NCBI GenBank assembly: GCA_016584305.1
Contig: JACEEZ010024172.1
Location: forward strand, 245,626-309,625
Origin: Chionoecetes opilio
Taxonomy: Eukaryota > Arthropoda > Malacostraca > Decapoda > Majidae
Reading direction: 5' to 3'
DNA: 64,000 nt
In this document: piece by piece, positions 43,517 through 55,790 of the stretch
Numbering within the stretch: position 1 is the stretch's first letter
How the letters are laid out: each line of letters opens with the position of its first letter
The notes under the pieces: model-generated
Told to the model about the DNA's origin: nothing
What the model saw: the letters and a program-made list of their open reading frames with translations, nothing else
The model's database searches: none
Program-made: the position numbers and the translations under genes

Positions 43517-43621
43517 CAGTTCACACGGGGAAGTAAACAAGGCCTTCAGCACACAGTCCACCGGGCGGTACACGGACGCACACACTCCATTGATCACCTC
43601 CTCCACAGCACTCAGCGACTC
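43517..43621 (-). CDS. HTT: HTT exon m, N-HEAT/bridge boundary
   Basis: 35 codons, phase 0 at both ends. Acceptor TTGATGCAG, donor GAACTG|GTGAGT. It encodes ESLSAVEEVINGVCASVYRP, then VDCVLKALFTSPCEL. This parallels the vertebrate APSSLRPVDMLLRSMFVTP segment close to the junction between N-HEAT and bridge. A 48-bp minisatellite lies upstream (43690-44510). Confidence 0.95.
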
Positions 43622-43689
43622 CTGCATCAACCACACAATGGTATTAACGTCACATCAGCCTATATTAGCGTAACACCACATCCTTCATC

Positions 43690-44510
43690 CCAACACTACC
43701 TCTTCCCTACCATAAATTCTCTCCACACCATTTATCCCAACACTACTACATCTTCCCTACCATAGAAATTACACATCCTTCATCCCAAACTACTACATCT
43801 TCCCTACCATAGAAATTACACATCATTCATCCCAACACTACTACCTCTTCCCTACCATAGAAATTACACACATTTATCCCAACACTACTACATCTTCCCT
43901 ACCATAAAAATTACACACCATTTATCCCAACACTACTACATCTTCCCTACCATAAGAAATTACACCATTATCCCAAACTACTATCTTCCTACCATAGAAA
44001 TTACACACATTTATCCAAACTACTACATCTTCCCTACCAAAAATCACATCATTTATCCCAAAATACACATCTTCTACCAAAAATACACATCATTTATCCC
44101 AAAACTACTACAGCTTCCCTACCATAGAAATTACACATCATTTATCCCAAAACTACTACATCTTCCCTACCATAGAAATTACACATCATTTATCCCAAAA
44201 CTACTAATCTTCCTTACCATAGAAATTACACATCATTTATCCCAAAACTACTAACTCTTCCTTACCATAGAAATTACACACCATTTATCCCAAAACTACT
44301 AACTCTTCCTTACCATAGAAATTACACATCATTTATCCCAACACTACTACATCTTCCCTGCCATAAAATCACACATCATTTATCCCAAAACTACTACATC
44401 TTCCCTACCATAGAAATCACACATCATTTATCCCAAAACTACTACATCTTCCCTACCATAGAAATTACACACCCTTCATCCCAACACTACATCTTCCCTA
44501 CCATATAAAC
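43690..44510 (+). repeat. 48-bp minisatellite, about 17 copies
   Basis: CTACCATAGAAATTACACAT plus CATTTATCCCAAAACTACTA and CATCTTCC, with scattered short deletions in 43970-44090. It resumes after the MITE at 44740-44820. Confidence 0.95.
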
Positions 44511-44533
44511 TACAAGGCTGTGTTGGTTAGGCA

Positions 44534-44738
44534 CTATACTCGCCGCACGTTAAGTTGGCAAAAATGGATTGAATGATTGAATGCACGGGATTGGCTGAGG
44601 TGTTGGGTGTTGGGTGAGAATGCCTTACTCCAAGTTCGCCCTAAAGCCCAAACACCCAACACCTCAGCCAATCCCGTGCGTTCGGAAGGGGGGAGTGAAG
44701 GGGCCCCATTTTTGTCAACTTAATGTGCTGCGAAAATA
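44534..44738. mobile_element. Foldback MITE family A, copy 4
   Basis: TATACTCGCCGCACGTTAAG to ACTTAATGTGCTGCGA. It is inserted within the 48-bp array, since array units continue on both sides. Confidence 0.85.
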
Positions 44739-44853
44739 TCCTAAATTTCTTCCTTCCCTGTCTTCCCTACTCATCCTTCATCCCAACACTACCTCTTCCC
44801 TACCACAGAAGCTACAAGGCTGTGTTATCAGGGCACAGGTACGCAAGCCTCAC

Positions 44854-44988
44854 CTCGGAGTCAAGGTTGACCTGTAGTTTGGAGATGAAGGGCAGGAGTG
44901 TGTCGATGACCTGGCGCGACAGCTTCCTCCAGCGGTCCCTGTTGGCCTCCCGTGTCGCCCCCAGCACCAGGGACACCAGCTTCAGCAC
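44854..44988 (-). CDS. HTT: HTT exon l, end of N-HEAT
   Basis: 45 codons, phase 0 at both ends. Acceptor GTGTCCCTCAG, donor TCCGAG|GTGAGG. It encodes VLKLVSLVLGATREANRDRW, then RKLSRQVIDTLLPFISKLQV and NLDSE. Vertebrates have [33 protein letters not shown] here. Short repeats resembling the acceptor follow upstream, to about 45195. Confidence 0.96.
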
Positions 44989-44989
44989 C

Positions 44990-45195
44990 TGAGGGACACA
45001 CCATACTCACCACCACACTCACTATCACTCCAGGGACACAACACACTCACCACCATACTTATTACTATCACTCCAGGGACACCACACTCACTATTACTCC
45101 AGGGACACCACACTCACTATTACTCCAGGGACACCACACTCACCACCACACTCACTATTACTCCAGGGACACCACACTCACTATTACTCCAGGGA
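44990..45195 (+). repeat. About 26-bp repeats resembling HTT exon l acceptor
   Basis: CTCCAGGGACACCACACTCA plus CTATTA units; the true acceptor reads CTGAGGGACACACCATACTC. Confidence 0.8.
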
Positions 45196-45239
45196 CAAAG
45201 AGGCAACACATTACTGAATAGAATAGTGACAAAATCATA

Positions 45240-47800
45240 TGAACAAGGGAAGCAGAATAGCGACACAATACAAATTAAGGAGGAAAACCAAAGAAGAATG
45301 TCAGAAGGAGACAAGAAATCACTTATTTATAAGTGTGACGTAACTTAAAATGTGCCCAGGACGATTAGGATCAACAACAACAATATACCAGGGAAGAATG
45401 AAGAAGGGTACAAAGAGAATCTACGTGAATAAAGAATGTAGGATTAATCACTATAACGTGTGGGAAAAAAAGGCAAGCAAGAAAGAAGGAAAAAGAAATG
45501 AAAGAGAGAGTGAAAGGAACAAAGATATGTAGAAAAAAAAGAATAGTGTGTCTTTTGTTTGTAATTGTAATGTTACTTATAAGTGTGGGACATTAGGAAG
45601 AAATGCAAGGAAGAAAGAAAGGAAGAAGGAATGAAAGAAAGAATAAAATGAAACTAAGGAGAAATGTAGACGAAATAAGAATGAAATTTTTGGTAGAATG
45701 AACTTAAAGGAGTGTAGAACGAAAAAACAAGAAAAGAGAACGAAACGGAGAAAGAGAAGAATAAGGAGAAATGAAACGAAACAAGAAGAATGTAGAAAAA
45801 AGAAGAAATGTGCGAATAATGGTAATGTGACAAATAGAAGTGTGAGAATGAATAGAAGAAATGTAGAATGAAAAAGAAATGAGAATGAAAACTAAGAGAA
45901 AGAGAATGAAAACGAATAAGAAGAAATGTAGAATGAAACTAAGAAGAAATGTAGAATGAAACTAAGGAGAAATGTAGAACGAAACTAAGAAGAAATGTAG
46001 AATGAAACTAAGGAGAAATGTAGAACGAAACTAAGAAGAAATGTAGAACGAAACTAAGAAGAAATGTAGAATGAAACTAAGAAGAAATGTAGAATGAAAC
46101 TAAGGAGAAATGTAGAACGAAACTAAGAAGAAATGTAGAACGAAACTAAGAAGAAATGTAGAATGAAACTAAGAAGAAATGTAGAACGAAACTAAGAAGT
46201 AGAATGAAACTAAGAAGTAGAATGAAACTAAGAGAAATGTAGAATGAAATAAGAAGAAATGTAGAATGAAACTAAGAAGAAATGTAGAATGAAACTAAGG
46301 AGAAATGTAGAACGAAATAAGAAGAAATGTAGAACGAAACTAAGAAAGTAGAATGAAATAAGAGAAATGTAGAATGAAACTAAGGGAGAAATGTAGAACG
46401 AAAACAAAGGGAAAGAAATGTAGAACGAAACAAAGGGAAGAAATGTAGAACGAAACTAAGGAGAAATGTAGAACGAAACTAAGAAGAAATGTAGAACGAA
46501 ACTAAGGAGAAATGTAGAACGAAACTAAGAAGAAATGTAGAACGAAACTAAGGAGAAATGTAGAACGAAATTAAGGAGAAATGTAGAACGAAACTAAGGA
46601 GAAATGTAGAACGAAACTAAGGAGAAATGTAGAACGAAACTAAGGAGAAATGTAGGGAACAGAATAAATTTAAGGAGACAATGTCTAGACGAAAACAAAA
46701 AAAGAAGAAGTTAGAAAAAAGAAATAAGGAAAAAAGAAATAAGATAGAAACGGAAAATTAAGGAGTACTGTTTTGTATAAGTGAAATAAGGAGAAAGGTT
46801 AGATGAAACAAAGAAGAAAGAATATAAGAACAAAGAAGAAATGAAGAAAAGAAGAAATGTTTAGGAACGAAACTAGGGAAGAAAAAACACGAAAAAAGGA
46901 AGACAAAGTGTTAGTGCGGGAAGTTAGGAGAAAAAAGAGAAAGAAAGTAAGTAGAAATGTTGAGGAATGAAAACAAGCAGAAATAAAAAGGGAACGTAAA
47001 AGTGTTAGGAGGAGATGAAAAAAACCGAAAAAAGGAGTAAAATGTAGAAAGAAAAACTAAAAAAGGAAAATGTTAGAACGAAAAAAACAAGCAGAAAGAA
47101 AGGAAGCAAACAAAGGGGGAAGGGAATGAGAACAAACAAGGCAGAAAGAAAGAAATTAAAGGAGGCAAGGTTAGAACGAAAACAAGAGAAATGTAGGAAA
47201 TAATTAAATCTGTGCTGGGGTGGTGAAACAGAAGAAGTAGAGTTACTTATAAGTGTCTCGGGGAGGAAAAATAAATAACCCAAAGACAAAAGAAGGTTCG
47301 GAAAAGAAAAAAAAGGAAAAAAGAAGTTAATAACTAAGGGTAAGAAAAGTCAGAAAAAAGAATACTATAGTGTCTTCTGTTTATAAGCGATAAGAAGGGT
47401 TACTTATAAGTGTCTCAGTGCGGGAGGTTAGGATGAAAAAACAAGCCAGAAAGAAAGAATTTTTAAGGAAAAAAACAAAGAAGAAAGGATTTTTAGTTAA
47501 GAAAGAAAAGGAAGTTACTTTGTGTCTCATGCTTTAAATAAGGTAATAGTTACTTATAAGTGTCTCAGTGCGGGAGGTTAGGATGAAAAAACAAGCCAGA
47601 AAGAAAGGAAAAACGAATGAAAGAAAAAATAAAGAAACGGAAGAATTGTAGAACAAAAAAGAATATTACTTAGTTTTTTTATTGTAGTGTTATGTTACTT
47701 ATAAGTGTCTCAGTGCGGGAGATTAGGAAGAGAAAGCAGGCAAGAAATAAAGAATATAAGAAACAAAGAAGAAAATGGCAAAAAAAATTAATACTGTCTT
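45240..47800 (+). repeat. Purine-rich intron with 23-bp minisatellite
   Basis: 45950-46660 holds about thirty units of GAAACTAAGAAGAAATGTAG plus AAC. The rest is degenerate AAGAAATGTAG and, from 47390, a GTTACTTATAAGTGTCTCAG repeat recurring about every 150 bp, the last at 48130. No gene. Confidence 0.85.
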
Positions 47801-47809
47801 TTGTTTGTA

Positions 47810-48001
47810 CAGTAATACCTCTCGTTTTCGGACCCTCATTATTCGGACGGACTTTGACATTATTCGGACCTCCTTTATTTTTTTTTTTATTTTTTTTATT
47901 TTTTTTAGGGGTCGAAAATTCCTAGCTATATGGGTATATTCCTACACAAACCTAGATTTTTTTTTTTTTATTTATTTATTTATTTATTTATTTTATTTAT
48001 T

Positions 48002-48041
<40 letters not shown>

Positions 48042-48121
48042 ATCCCCCCATTATTCGGATCCTTGCATTACTCGGACCACTCCTTGGCCCAATTAGTCCG
48101 AATATGAGAGGTTTTACTGTA
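47810..48121. mobile_element. pogo-like MITE (CAGTAATACCTCTC type)
   Basis: CAGTAATACCTCTCGTTTTC and AATATGAGAGGTTTTACTG ends with TA flanks, ATTATTCGGAC subterminal repeats and a T-rich core. Inserted in the GTGTCTCAG repeat. Confidence 0.8.
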
Positions 48122-48239
48122 CTGTAGTGTTGTAATTTACAAGTGTCTCAGTGTGGGAGATAAGTGCTGAACAGAATGGCATAGTGGGTGTCAGGTGGGA
48201 GGGTGGGTACAGCAAGAGAACAGCATCGCAGCACAGCAC

Positions 48240-48376
48240 CTGGTGATAGTGAGCCAGGCGCAGCAGCATGGAGCACAGCACCTCCCGCTGGGTGTCCAAC
48301 TCCCGCTGGTCGGCGGTGCTGGTGGTGCTGCGGACCAGGAACAGGTCCTCCACCAGGGGCTGCAGGGCCAGGATGC
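48240..48376 (-). CDS. HTT: HTT exon k, N-HEAT
   Basis: Acceptor GTGTTTCAG, donor CACCAG|GTGCTG. Two bases complete Cys at entry and the exon ends in phase 0. It encodes ILALQPLVEDLFLVRSTTST, then LDTQREVLCSMLLRLAHYHQ, matching [20 protein letters not shown] in vertebrates. The donor GTGCTG is weak after position +3, but phase and homology both end here. Confidence 0.95.
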
Positions 48377-48497
48377 CTGAAACACACACATCTCTGTACC
48401 AACAACACTATCACTTTCTTGCCCTTTAGAAATATAAATGCTTGGAATGAATAAGAGGAAAAGGTGATTGTTGCAAGGAGTGTGCTGTGAGATCAAC

Positions 48498-48714
48498 TAG
48501 ACTCGCCGCATGTTAAGTTGGTGAAAATAGGGCCCCTTCACTCCCCCCTTCCAAACACACGGGATTGGCTGAGGTGTTGGGTGTTGGGTGAGAATGCCTT
48601 ACTCCAAGTTCTGCCCTAAACCCCCAACACCCAACACCTCAGCCAATCCCTTGTGTTCAGAAGGGGGGAGTGAAGGGGCCCCATTTTCGCCAACTTAACG
48701 TGCGGCGACTATAG
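48498..48714. mobile_element. Foldback MITE family A, copy 5
   Basis: ACTCGCCGCATGTTAAGTTG to TAACGTGCGGCGACTATA, 217 bp. Confidence 0.9.
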
Positions 48715-48887
48715 TGTTTTACGTCATAAGAACACGACTCCAACCTACATGTATATTTTTTAGGTAAGTTACATACGGTAATTGGAAAAAAGGAGTATCA
48801 AGAAAAACAAAAAGAAACTGTAAATAAAGGTTAGGATATTATATAACTCTATCATTACATTAATTACTTAGTGTTTTACCTCATATG

Positions 48888-49013
48888 GGAGAATGCCTTA
48901 CTCTAAGTTCTGCCCTAAAGCCCCAACACCCAACACCTCAGACAATCCCGTGCGTTCGGAAGGGAAGAGTGAGGAGACCCCATAATTCTCCAACTTAACG
49001 TGCGGCGACTCTA
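48888..49013. mobile_element. Foldback MITE family A, half copy
   Basis: Only the loop and right arm (GAGAATGCCTTACTCTAAGT to GTGCGGCGACTC); the left arm is missing. Confidence 0.85.
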
Positions 49014-49151
49014 GAATAGGTGATTGTGGCAAGGAGTGTTCATCAATTTTGAGATAAGCTAAATATATACAGATACAGTGACAGCACCCCATGGTTACAG
49101 AACAGACCCTATGCGCTACAACTGAAGTGAACACCCTGCGTCAACACTCAC

Positions 49152-49300
49152 AGTGGGACAGAGGAGGCTGCCCGCTGGCCATCAGACCGTCACACAGCTG
49201 GATGATCTTGGGCACTCCGATGATGCTCTTGCTGTGGTGGCGCTCGTAGGACAGCAGCACCAGGAACCGGAACATGGAGGGAATCAGCTCCTCCGCCTGC
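49152..49300 (-). CDS. HTT: HTT exon j, N-HEAT
   Basis: Acceptor CGTGCACAG, donor TCCCACT|GTGAGT. One base completes Lys at entry and the exon ends in phase 1. It encodes [20 protein letters not shown], then HHSKSIIGVPKIIQLCDGLM and ASGQPPLSHC. It is strongly conserved with the vertebrate [23 protein letters not shown] region. Confidence 0.98.
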
Positions 49301-49536
49301 CTGTGCACGGGGGAAGCAAAACACACAGTAAGAACATAAGAAAATAAGGAAGCTACAAAAGGCCGTGAACGTTCCTGTAACACAAGAACACACACAATAC
49401 ACAAGAACACACACAATATGAAAAACACACACACATAAGCACAAGATAATGACATATGATAAAGAAGGTATTTTAACGACCCACTGACCCAAACAATACA
49501 TCAACTACCCAAATATGCAGTACCACAACCATCATA

Positions 49537-52350
49537 CAACCACCTAACACCCTCCACAACCATCTAACACCCTCCACAACCATCTAACACCCTCCACAAC
49601 CATCTAACACCCTCCACAACCATCTAACACCCTCCACAACCACCTAACACCCTCCACAACCATCTAACACCCTCCACAACCATCTAACACCCTCCACAAC
49701 CATCTAACACCCTCCACAACCATCTAACACCCTCCACAATCATCTAACACCCTCCACAACCATCTAACACCCTCCACAATCATCTAACACCCTCCACAAC
49801 CATCTAACACCCTCTACAACCATCTAAAACCCTCCACAACCATCTAACACCCTCCACAATCATCTAACACCCTCCACAACCATCTAACACCCTCCACAAT
49901 CATCTAACACCCTCCACAACCATCTAACACCCTCCACAACCATCTAACACCCTCCACAATCATCTAACACCCTCCACAACCATCTAACACCCTCTACAAC
50001 CACCTAACACCCTCCACAACCATCTAACACCCTCCACAACCACCTAACACCCTCCACAACCACCTAACACCCCCCACAACCATCTAACACCCTCCACAAC
50101 CATCTAACACCCTCCACAACCACCTAACACCCTCCACAACCACCTAACACCCTCCACAACCACCTAACACCCTCCACAACCATCTAACACCCTACACAAC
50201 CATCTAACACCCTCCACAACCATCTAACACACTCTACAACCATCTAACACACTCCACAGCCATCTAACACCCTCCACAACCATCTAACACCCTCCACAAC
50301 CATCTAACACCCTCCACAACCATCTAACACCCTCCACAATCATCTAACACCCTCCACAACCATCTAACACCCTCCACAACCATCTAACACCCTCCACAAC
50401 CATCTAACACCCTCCACAACCACCTAACACCCTCCACAACCACCTAACACCCTCCACAACCACCTAACACCCTCCACAACCATCTAACACCCTCCACAAC
50501 CACTAACACCCCCCACAAACCATCTAACACCCTCCACAACCACCTAACACCCTCCACAACCATCTAACACCCTCCACAACCATCTAACACCCTCCACAAC
50601 CACCTAACACCCTCCACAACCATCTAACACCCTCCACAACCATCTAACACCCTTCACAAACATCTAACACCCTCCACAACCATCTAAACACCCTCCACAA
50701 CCATCTAACACCCTCCACAACCATCTAACACCCTCCACAACCATCTAACACCCTCCACAACCATCTAACACCCTCCACAACCATCTAACACCCTCCACAA
50801 CCATCTAACACCCTCCACAACCACCTAACACCCTCCACAACCATCTAACACCCTCCACAACCATCTAACACCCTCCACAACCACCTAACACCCTCCACAA
50901 CCATCTAACACCCTCCACAACCATCTAACACCCTTCACAAACATCTAACACCCTCCACAACCATCTAACACCCTCCACAACCATCTAACACCCTCCACAA
51001 CCATCTAACACCCTCCACAACCATCTAACACCCTCCACAACCATCTAACACCCTCCACAACCATCTAACACCCTCCACAACCATCTAACACCCTCCACAA
51101 CCATCTAACACCCTCCACAACCATCTAACACCCTCCACAATCATCTAACACCCTCCACAACCATCTAACACCCTCCACAACCATCTAACACCCTCCACAA
51201 CCACCTAACACCCTCCACAATCATCTAACACCCTCCACAACCATCTAACACCCTCCACAATCATCTAACACCCTCCACAATCATCTAACACCCTCCACAA
51301 CCATCTAACACCCTCCACAATCATCTAACACCCTCCACAACCACCTAACACCCTCCACAACCACCTAACACCCTCCACAACCATCTAACAGAATCCACAA
51401 CCATCTAACACCCTCCACAACCACCTAACACCCTCCACAACCATCTAACACCCTCCACAACCACCTAACACCCTCCACAACCATCTAACACCCTCCACAA
51501 CCACCTAACACCCTCCACAACCATCTAACACCCTCCACAACCATCTAACACCCTCCACAACCATCTAACACCCTCCACAACCACCTAACACCCTCCACAA
51601 CCATCTAACACCCTCCACAACCACCTAACACCCTCCACAACCATCTAACACCCTCCACAACCACCTAACACCCTCCACAACCATCTAACACCCTCCACAA
51701 CCACCTAACACCCTCCACAACCATCTAACACCCTCCACAACCACCTAACACCCTCCACAACCACCTAACACCCTCCACAACCATCTAACACCCTCCACAA
51801 CCATCTAACACCCTCCACAACCATCTAACACCCTCCAAACCATCTAACACCCTCCACAACCACCTAACACCCTCCACAACCACCTAACACCCTCCACAAC
51901 CATCTAACACCCTCCACAACCACCTAACACCCTCCACAACCATCTAACACCCTCCACAACCACCTAACACCCTCCACAACCATCTAACAACCTCCACAAC
52001 CATCTAACACCCTCCACAACCATCTAACACCTCCACAACCATCTAACACCCTCCACAACCATCTAACACCCTCCACAACCACCTAACACCCTCCACAACC
52101 ATCTAACACCCTCCACAACCATCTAACACCCTCCACAATCATCTAACACCCTCCACAACCATTTAACACCCTCCACAACCACCTAACACCCTCCACAACC
52201 ATCTAACACCCTCCACAATCATCTAACACTCTCCTCACACCCTCCACAACCATCTAACACCCTCCACAATCATCTAACACTCTCCTCACACCCTCTACAA
52301 CCATCTAACAACCTCTACAACCATCTAACAACCTCCTCACACCCTCCATA
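49537..52350 (+). repeat. 20-bp minisatellite, about 140 copies
   Basis: CATCTAACACCCTCCACAAC with C/T variants (CACC, CAAT). It occupies almost the whole intron between HTT exons j and i, ending about 17 bases below the donor at 52367. Confidence 0.98.
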
Positions 52351-52367
52351 ACCCCTTCTCAGCTTAC

Positions 52368-52528
52368 TTGATCTGTCCCTCCTCTATGTACTCAAACTGC
52401 TTGATGACGTAGCCAATAAAGATCTGGTCGGAGTCGAGGAGGCAGTAGTTGACGCGGATCTGGACCAGGTGGATCAGCAGCTGCAGGACGGATCTCTGCA
52501 TGCTGACGTCACTGGACACTGTGTAGAG
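52368..52528 (-). CDS. HTT: HTT exon i, N-HEAT, most conserved block
   Basis: Acceptor GTTCCCCCAG, donor ATCAA|GTAAGC. It starts in phase 0 and ends in phase 2. It encodes [20 protein letters not shown], then [12 protein letters not shown] (here [13 protein letters not shown]) and [18 protein letters not shown]. The vertebrate block is close to identical. A (CA)n tract is upstream of the acceptor, and a 2.8-kb 20-bp array begins just below the donor. Confidence 0.98.
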
Positions 52529-52551
52529 CTGGGGGAACGAAAGGACGCTGG

Positions 52552-52555
<4 letters not shown>

Positions 52556-52616
<61 letters not shown>
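52556..52616 (+). repeat. (CA)n microsatellite
   Basis: About 30 CA units, 27 bases upstream of an HTT acceptor. Confidence 0.98.
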
Positions 52617-52618
<2 letters not shown>

Positions 52619-52942
52619 ATACAGTAATAATACAGAAATATAAAAAAGTGAGCTTTACTCCTCTATAAATGTTTGGGTATATACTATTCAAAGGATGTTC
52701 AGTTACTGCATCTACTACGTTTATGTGATGAAGAAAAGACACTATCCTTATTCTATATTGATCTTCATATATGGACTACATTATCCGTGGTTTGAATAAT
52801 TTGTACAAGATGCAGATGTTACACCAATGTCTATGTAATTAATGTCTTTAGGTTTACGAGTGTACCTCAGGTTCTGTAAAAATACAACTAGATGAATTGA
52901 ACTAGATGAAAACACACACACCAAACCATGTCTATACCGATA

Positions 52943-53003
52943 CTACTACTACTACTTCTATTTCTACTACTACTACTGCTACTAGTACTACTTCTACTAC
53001 TAT

Positions 53004-53061
<58 letters not shown>

Positions 53062-53078
53062 GCTACCACTACTATCAT

Positions 53079-53117
<39 letters not shown>

Positions 53118-53129
53118 CACTACTGTCAT

Positions 53130-53184
<55 letters not shown>

Positions 53185-53231
53185 GCTACCACTACTATCA
53201 TTACTACTACTACTACTACCACTACTGTCAT

Positions 53232-53303
<72 letters not shown>

Positions 53304-53314
53304 CACTACTACAT

Positions 53315-53359
<45 letters not shown>

Positions 53360-53371
53360 CACTACTATCAT

Positions 53372-53445
<74 letters not shown>

Positions 53446-53476
53446 TTACTACTACTACTACTACCACTACTATCAT

Positions 53477-53535
<59 letters not shown>

Positions 53536-53608
53536 TTACTACTACTACTACTACCACTACTATATTACTACTACTAACTACTACTTACTACTACTACTAC
53601 TACTACTA

Positions 53609-53640
<32 letters not shown>

Positions 53641-53674
53641 TTACTATACTACTACTACCATACTACTTACTACT

Positions 53675-53710
<36 letters not shown>

Positions 53711-53776
53711 CACTACTATCATTACTACTACTACTACTACTACTACTACCACTACTATCATTACTACTACTACTAA
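52943..53776 (+). repeat. (ACT)n microsatellite, 830 bp
   Basis: Long ACT tract with regular ACTACCACTACTATCATTAC interruptions, indicating expansion of a larger unit. Thr, Leu and Tyr homopolymer frames are artefacts. Confidence 0.98.
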
Positions 53777-54008
53777 GTAACAAGGAATGATGAAAAAGAA
53801 AGACAAAGGATGCAGTAAAGGCTTCGTCTGAGCTAGTTACTCTATCACTTAGCAGAGAAATGTAATTGCCGTCGTATTGAAGGTGTTCTGCGGTAATGTC
53901 ATCGATTCTGCTTATATCTCTATAACATATTAGGTTCTAGTTTTTGTATACCACCTATAAGATGCTGGAGATGGCTGTGAGAACTCTACCATAATCACCT
54001 TAAGAGCC

Positions 54009-54219
54009 TTAACCCCTTGAGGCCCAGAACGTAATTTCCATTGTAGTTTGGGTACCATTAGACAATTTTAATGAGTATAAGCAATATCTTATAGCTATAA
54101 CCTGTTTAGTACCCTTGTCTACCAGCTAATTTGGTATATTCAGTTACTTTTCGTAATTTTATGGCTCGACAACATAATTTTTTTATAGGAATGGAAAGAT
54201 CTGGGCGCGAAGGGGTTAA
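54009..54219 (-). mobile_element. piggyBac-like MITE copy 7
   Basis: TTAACCCCTTGAGGCCCAGA to GGGCGCGAAGGGGTTAA, both TTAA sites intact; the best preserved copy. It directly adjoins the donor array, on the side distal to the exon. Confidence 0.85.
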
Positions 54220-54947
54220 TGACTAGAGGTTCAAAGAGTCTATTGTAATCACCTTGAGAGCCTTGATGACTAGAGGTTCAAAGAGTCTATTGTAATCACC
54301 TTGAGAGCCTTAATGACTACAGGTTCAGAGTCTAATATAATCACCTTAAGAGCCTTAATGACTACAGGTTCAAAGAGTCTATTATAATCACCTTAAGAGC
54401 CTTGATGACTACAGGTTCAAAGAGTCTATTATAATCACCTTAAGAGCCTTGATGACTACAGGTTCAAAGAGTCTAATATAATCACCTTAAGAGCCTTAAT
54501 GACTACAGGTTCAAAGAGTCTATTGTAATCACCTTAAGAGCCTTAATGACTACAGGTTCAAAGAGTCTATTGTAATCACCTTAAGAGCCTTAATGACTAC
54601 AGGTTCAAAGAGTCTATTATAATCACCTTAAGAGCCTTGATGACTAGAGGTTCAAAGAGTCTATTATAATCACCTTAAGAGCCTTGATGACTAGAGGTTC
54701 AAAGAGTCTATTATAATCACCTTGAGAGCCTTGATGACTAGAGGTTCAAAGAGTCTATTATAATCACCTTAAGAGCCTTGATGACTAGAGGTTCAAAGAG
54801 TCTATATAATCACCTAAGACTAATGACGGAGGTTCAAAGTCTATTGTAATCACCTTGAGAGCCTTGATGACTAGAGGTTCAAAGAGTCTATTATAATCAC
54901 CTTAAGAGCCTTAATGACTACAGGTTCAAAGAGTCTATTATAATCAC
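54220..54947 (-). repeat. 47-bp array made of HTT exon h 3' end plus donor, about 16 copies
   Basis: Each unit holds TCTTTGAACCTCTAGTCATC, AAGGCTCTTAAG and GTGATTATAATA, i.e. codons for LFEPLVIKALK, the donor and 12 intron bases. The exon itself forms the last unit. CTG/CTA and ATC/ATT variants distinguish copies. Reading through the donor meets a stop in the next unit. Confidence 0.97.
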
Positions 54948-55071
54948 CTTAAGAGCCTTGATGACTAGAGGTTCAAAGAGTCGGATGTAGGAGCTGAGGG
55001 AGGTCTTGTCGTTGCCTCGGCCCAGCGTCTTGAAGAGATTCGAGCTGCTCTTGCGATGGGTCAGGTTGTAG
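54948..55071 (-). CDS. HTT: HTT exon h, N-HEAT, conserved LFEPLVIKALK
   Basis: Acceptor CATCCACAG, donor CTTAAG|GTGATT. It begins with one base completing Ser and ends in phase 0. It encodes YNLTHRKSSSNLFKTLGRG, then NDKTSLSSYIRLFEPLVIKA and LK. The final motif is nearly identical in vertebrates. The last 36 exon bases plus donor form the unit of a 47-bp array in the downstream intron, so about 16 decoy donors follow the true one. Confidence 0.96.
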
Positions 55072-55118
55072 CTGTGGATGGGAGGACGCGAAATGTGCAC
55101 AACTACCCTCAATGACAC

Positions 55119-55333
55119 TATACTCCCGCACGTTAAGTTGGCAAAAATGGGGTCCTTTCACTCTCCTCTTCCGAACGCATAGGATTGGCTGAGGTGTTGG
55201 GTGTTGGGTGAGAATGCCTTACTCCAAGTTCTGCCCTAAAGCCCCAACACCCAACACCTCAGCCAATCCCGTGTGTTCGGAAGAGGGGAGTGAAGGGGCA
55301 CCAATTTCGCCAACTTAACGTGCAGCGAGTGTA
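55119..55333. mobile_element. Foldback MITE family A, copy 7
   Basis: TATACTCCCGCACGTTAAGT to CAACTTAACGTGCAGCGA, 48 bp upstream of an HTT acceptor. Confidence 0.9.
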
Positions 55334-55577
55334 CCTTTGTGCTGATTGACTGTATAGAGAACTCATACAGTAATAATACACACACTTACATAGAGGTGGT
55401 GTGAGTAAGATATAGTGATGACATTAAAAGACTCGAGTGGATAAAACTGGATATTGCGACAGGATAATACAAGTCTGACTCTTATTTCTGTACTATACGA
55501 TAACTACCTACATAAACACAAACACACACACACACACACACACACTACTGACTCGGGAGCAAAGAGAAGGTCGATAG

Positions 55578-55790
55578 GGGAGGGCGGGGCAGGTTGCATC
55601 GAGGGTAGGTTGCATCATTGCCTCTAACTCGCATTAACTTTTTGTATTATTATTATTGTTGTAGTTGTAGTAGCAGTAGTTTATAATAGTGGTAGTAGTA
55701 GTAGTAGTAGTATTAAGACGATGTACGTGTGATAACATGCGAGTTAGAGGCAATGATGCAACCTGCCCCGCTCTCCCCTACACAAGAGGA
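55578..55790. repeat. Foldback with (TAG)n core
   Basis: GGGGAGGGCGGGGCAGGTTG at 55577 and CAACCTGCCCCGCTCTCCCC at 55759 are inverted, flanking GATGCAACC-type arms and a trinucleotide loop. It splits the LINE copy that resumes at 55790. Confidence 0.75.

Noticed and set aside
52906..53776. Long Thr, Leu, Tyr or Val homopolymer frames
   Set aside because: Pure (ACT)n microsatellite; length follows from the absence of stop triplets.
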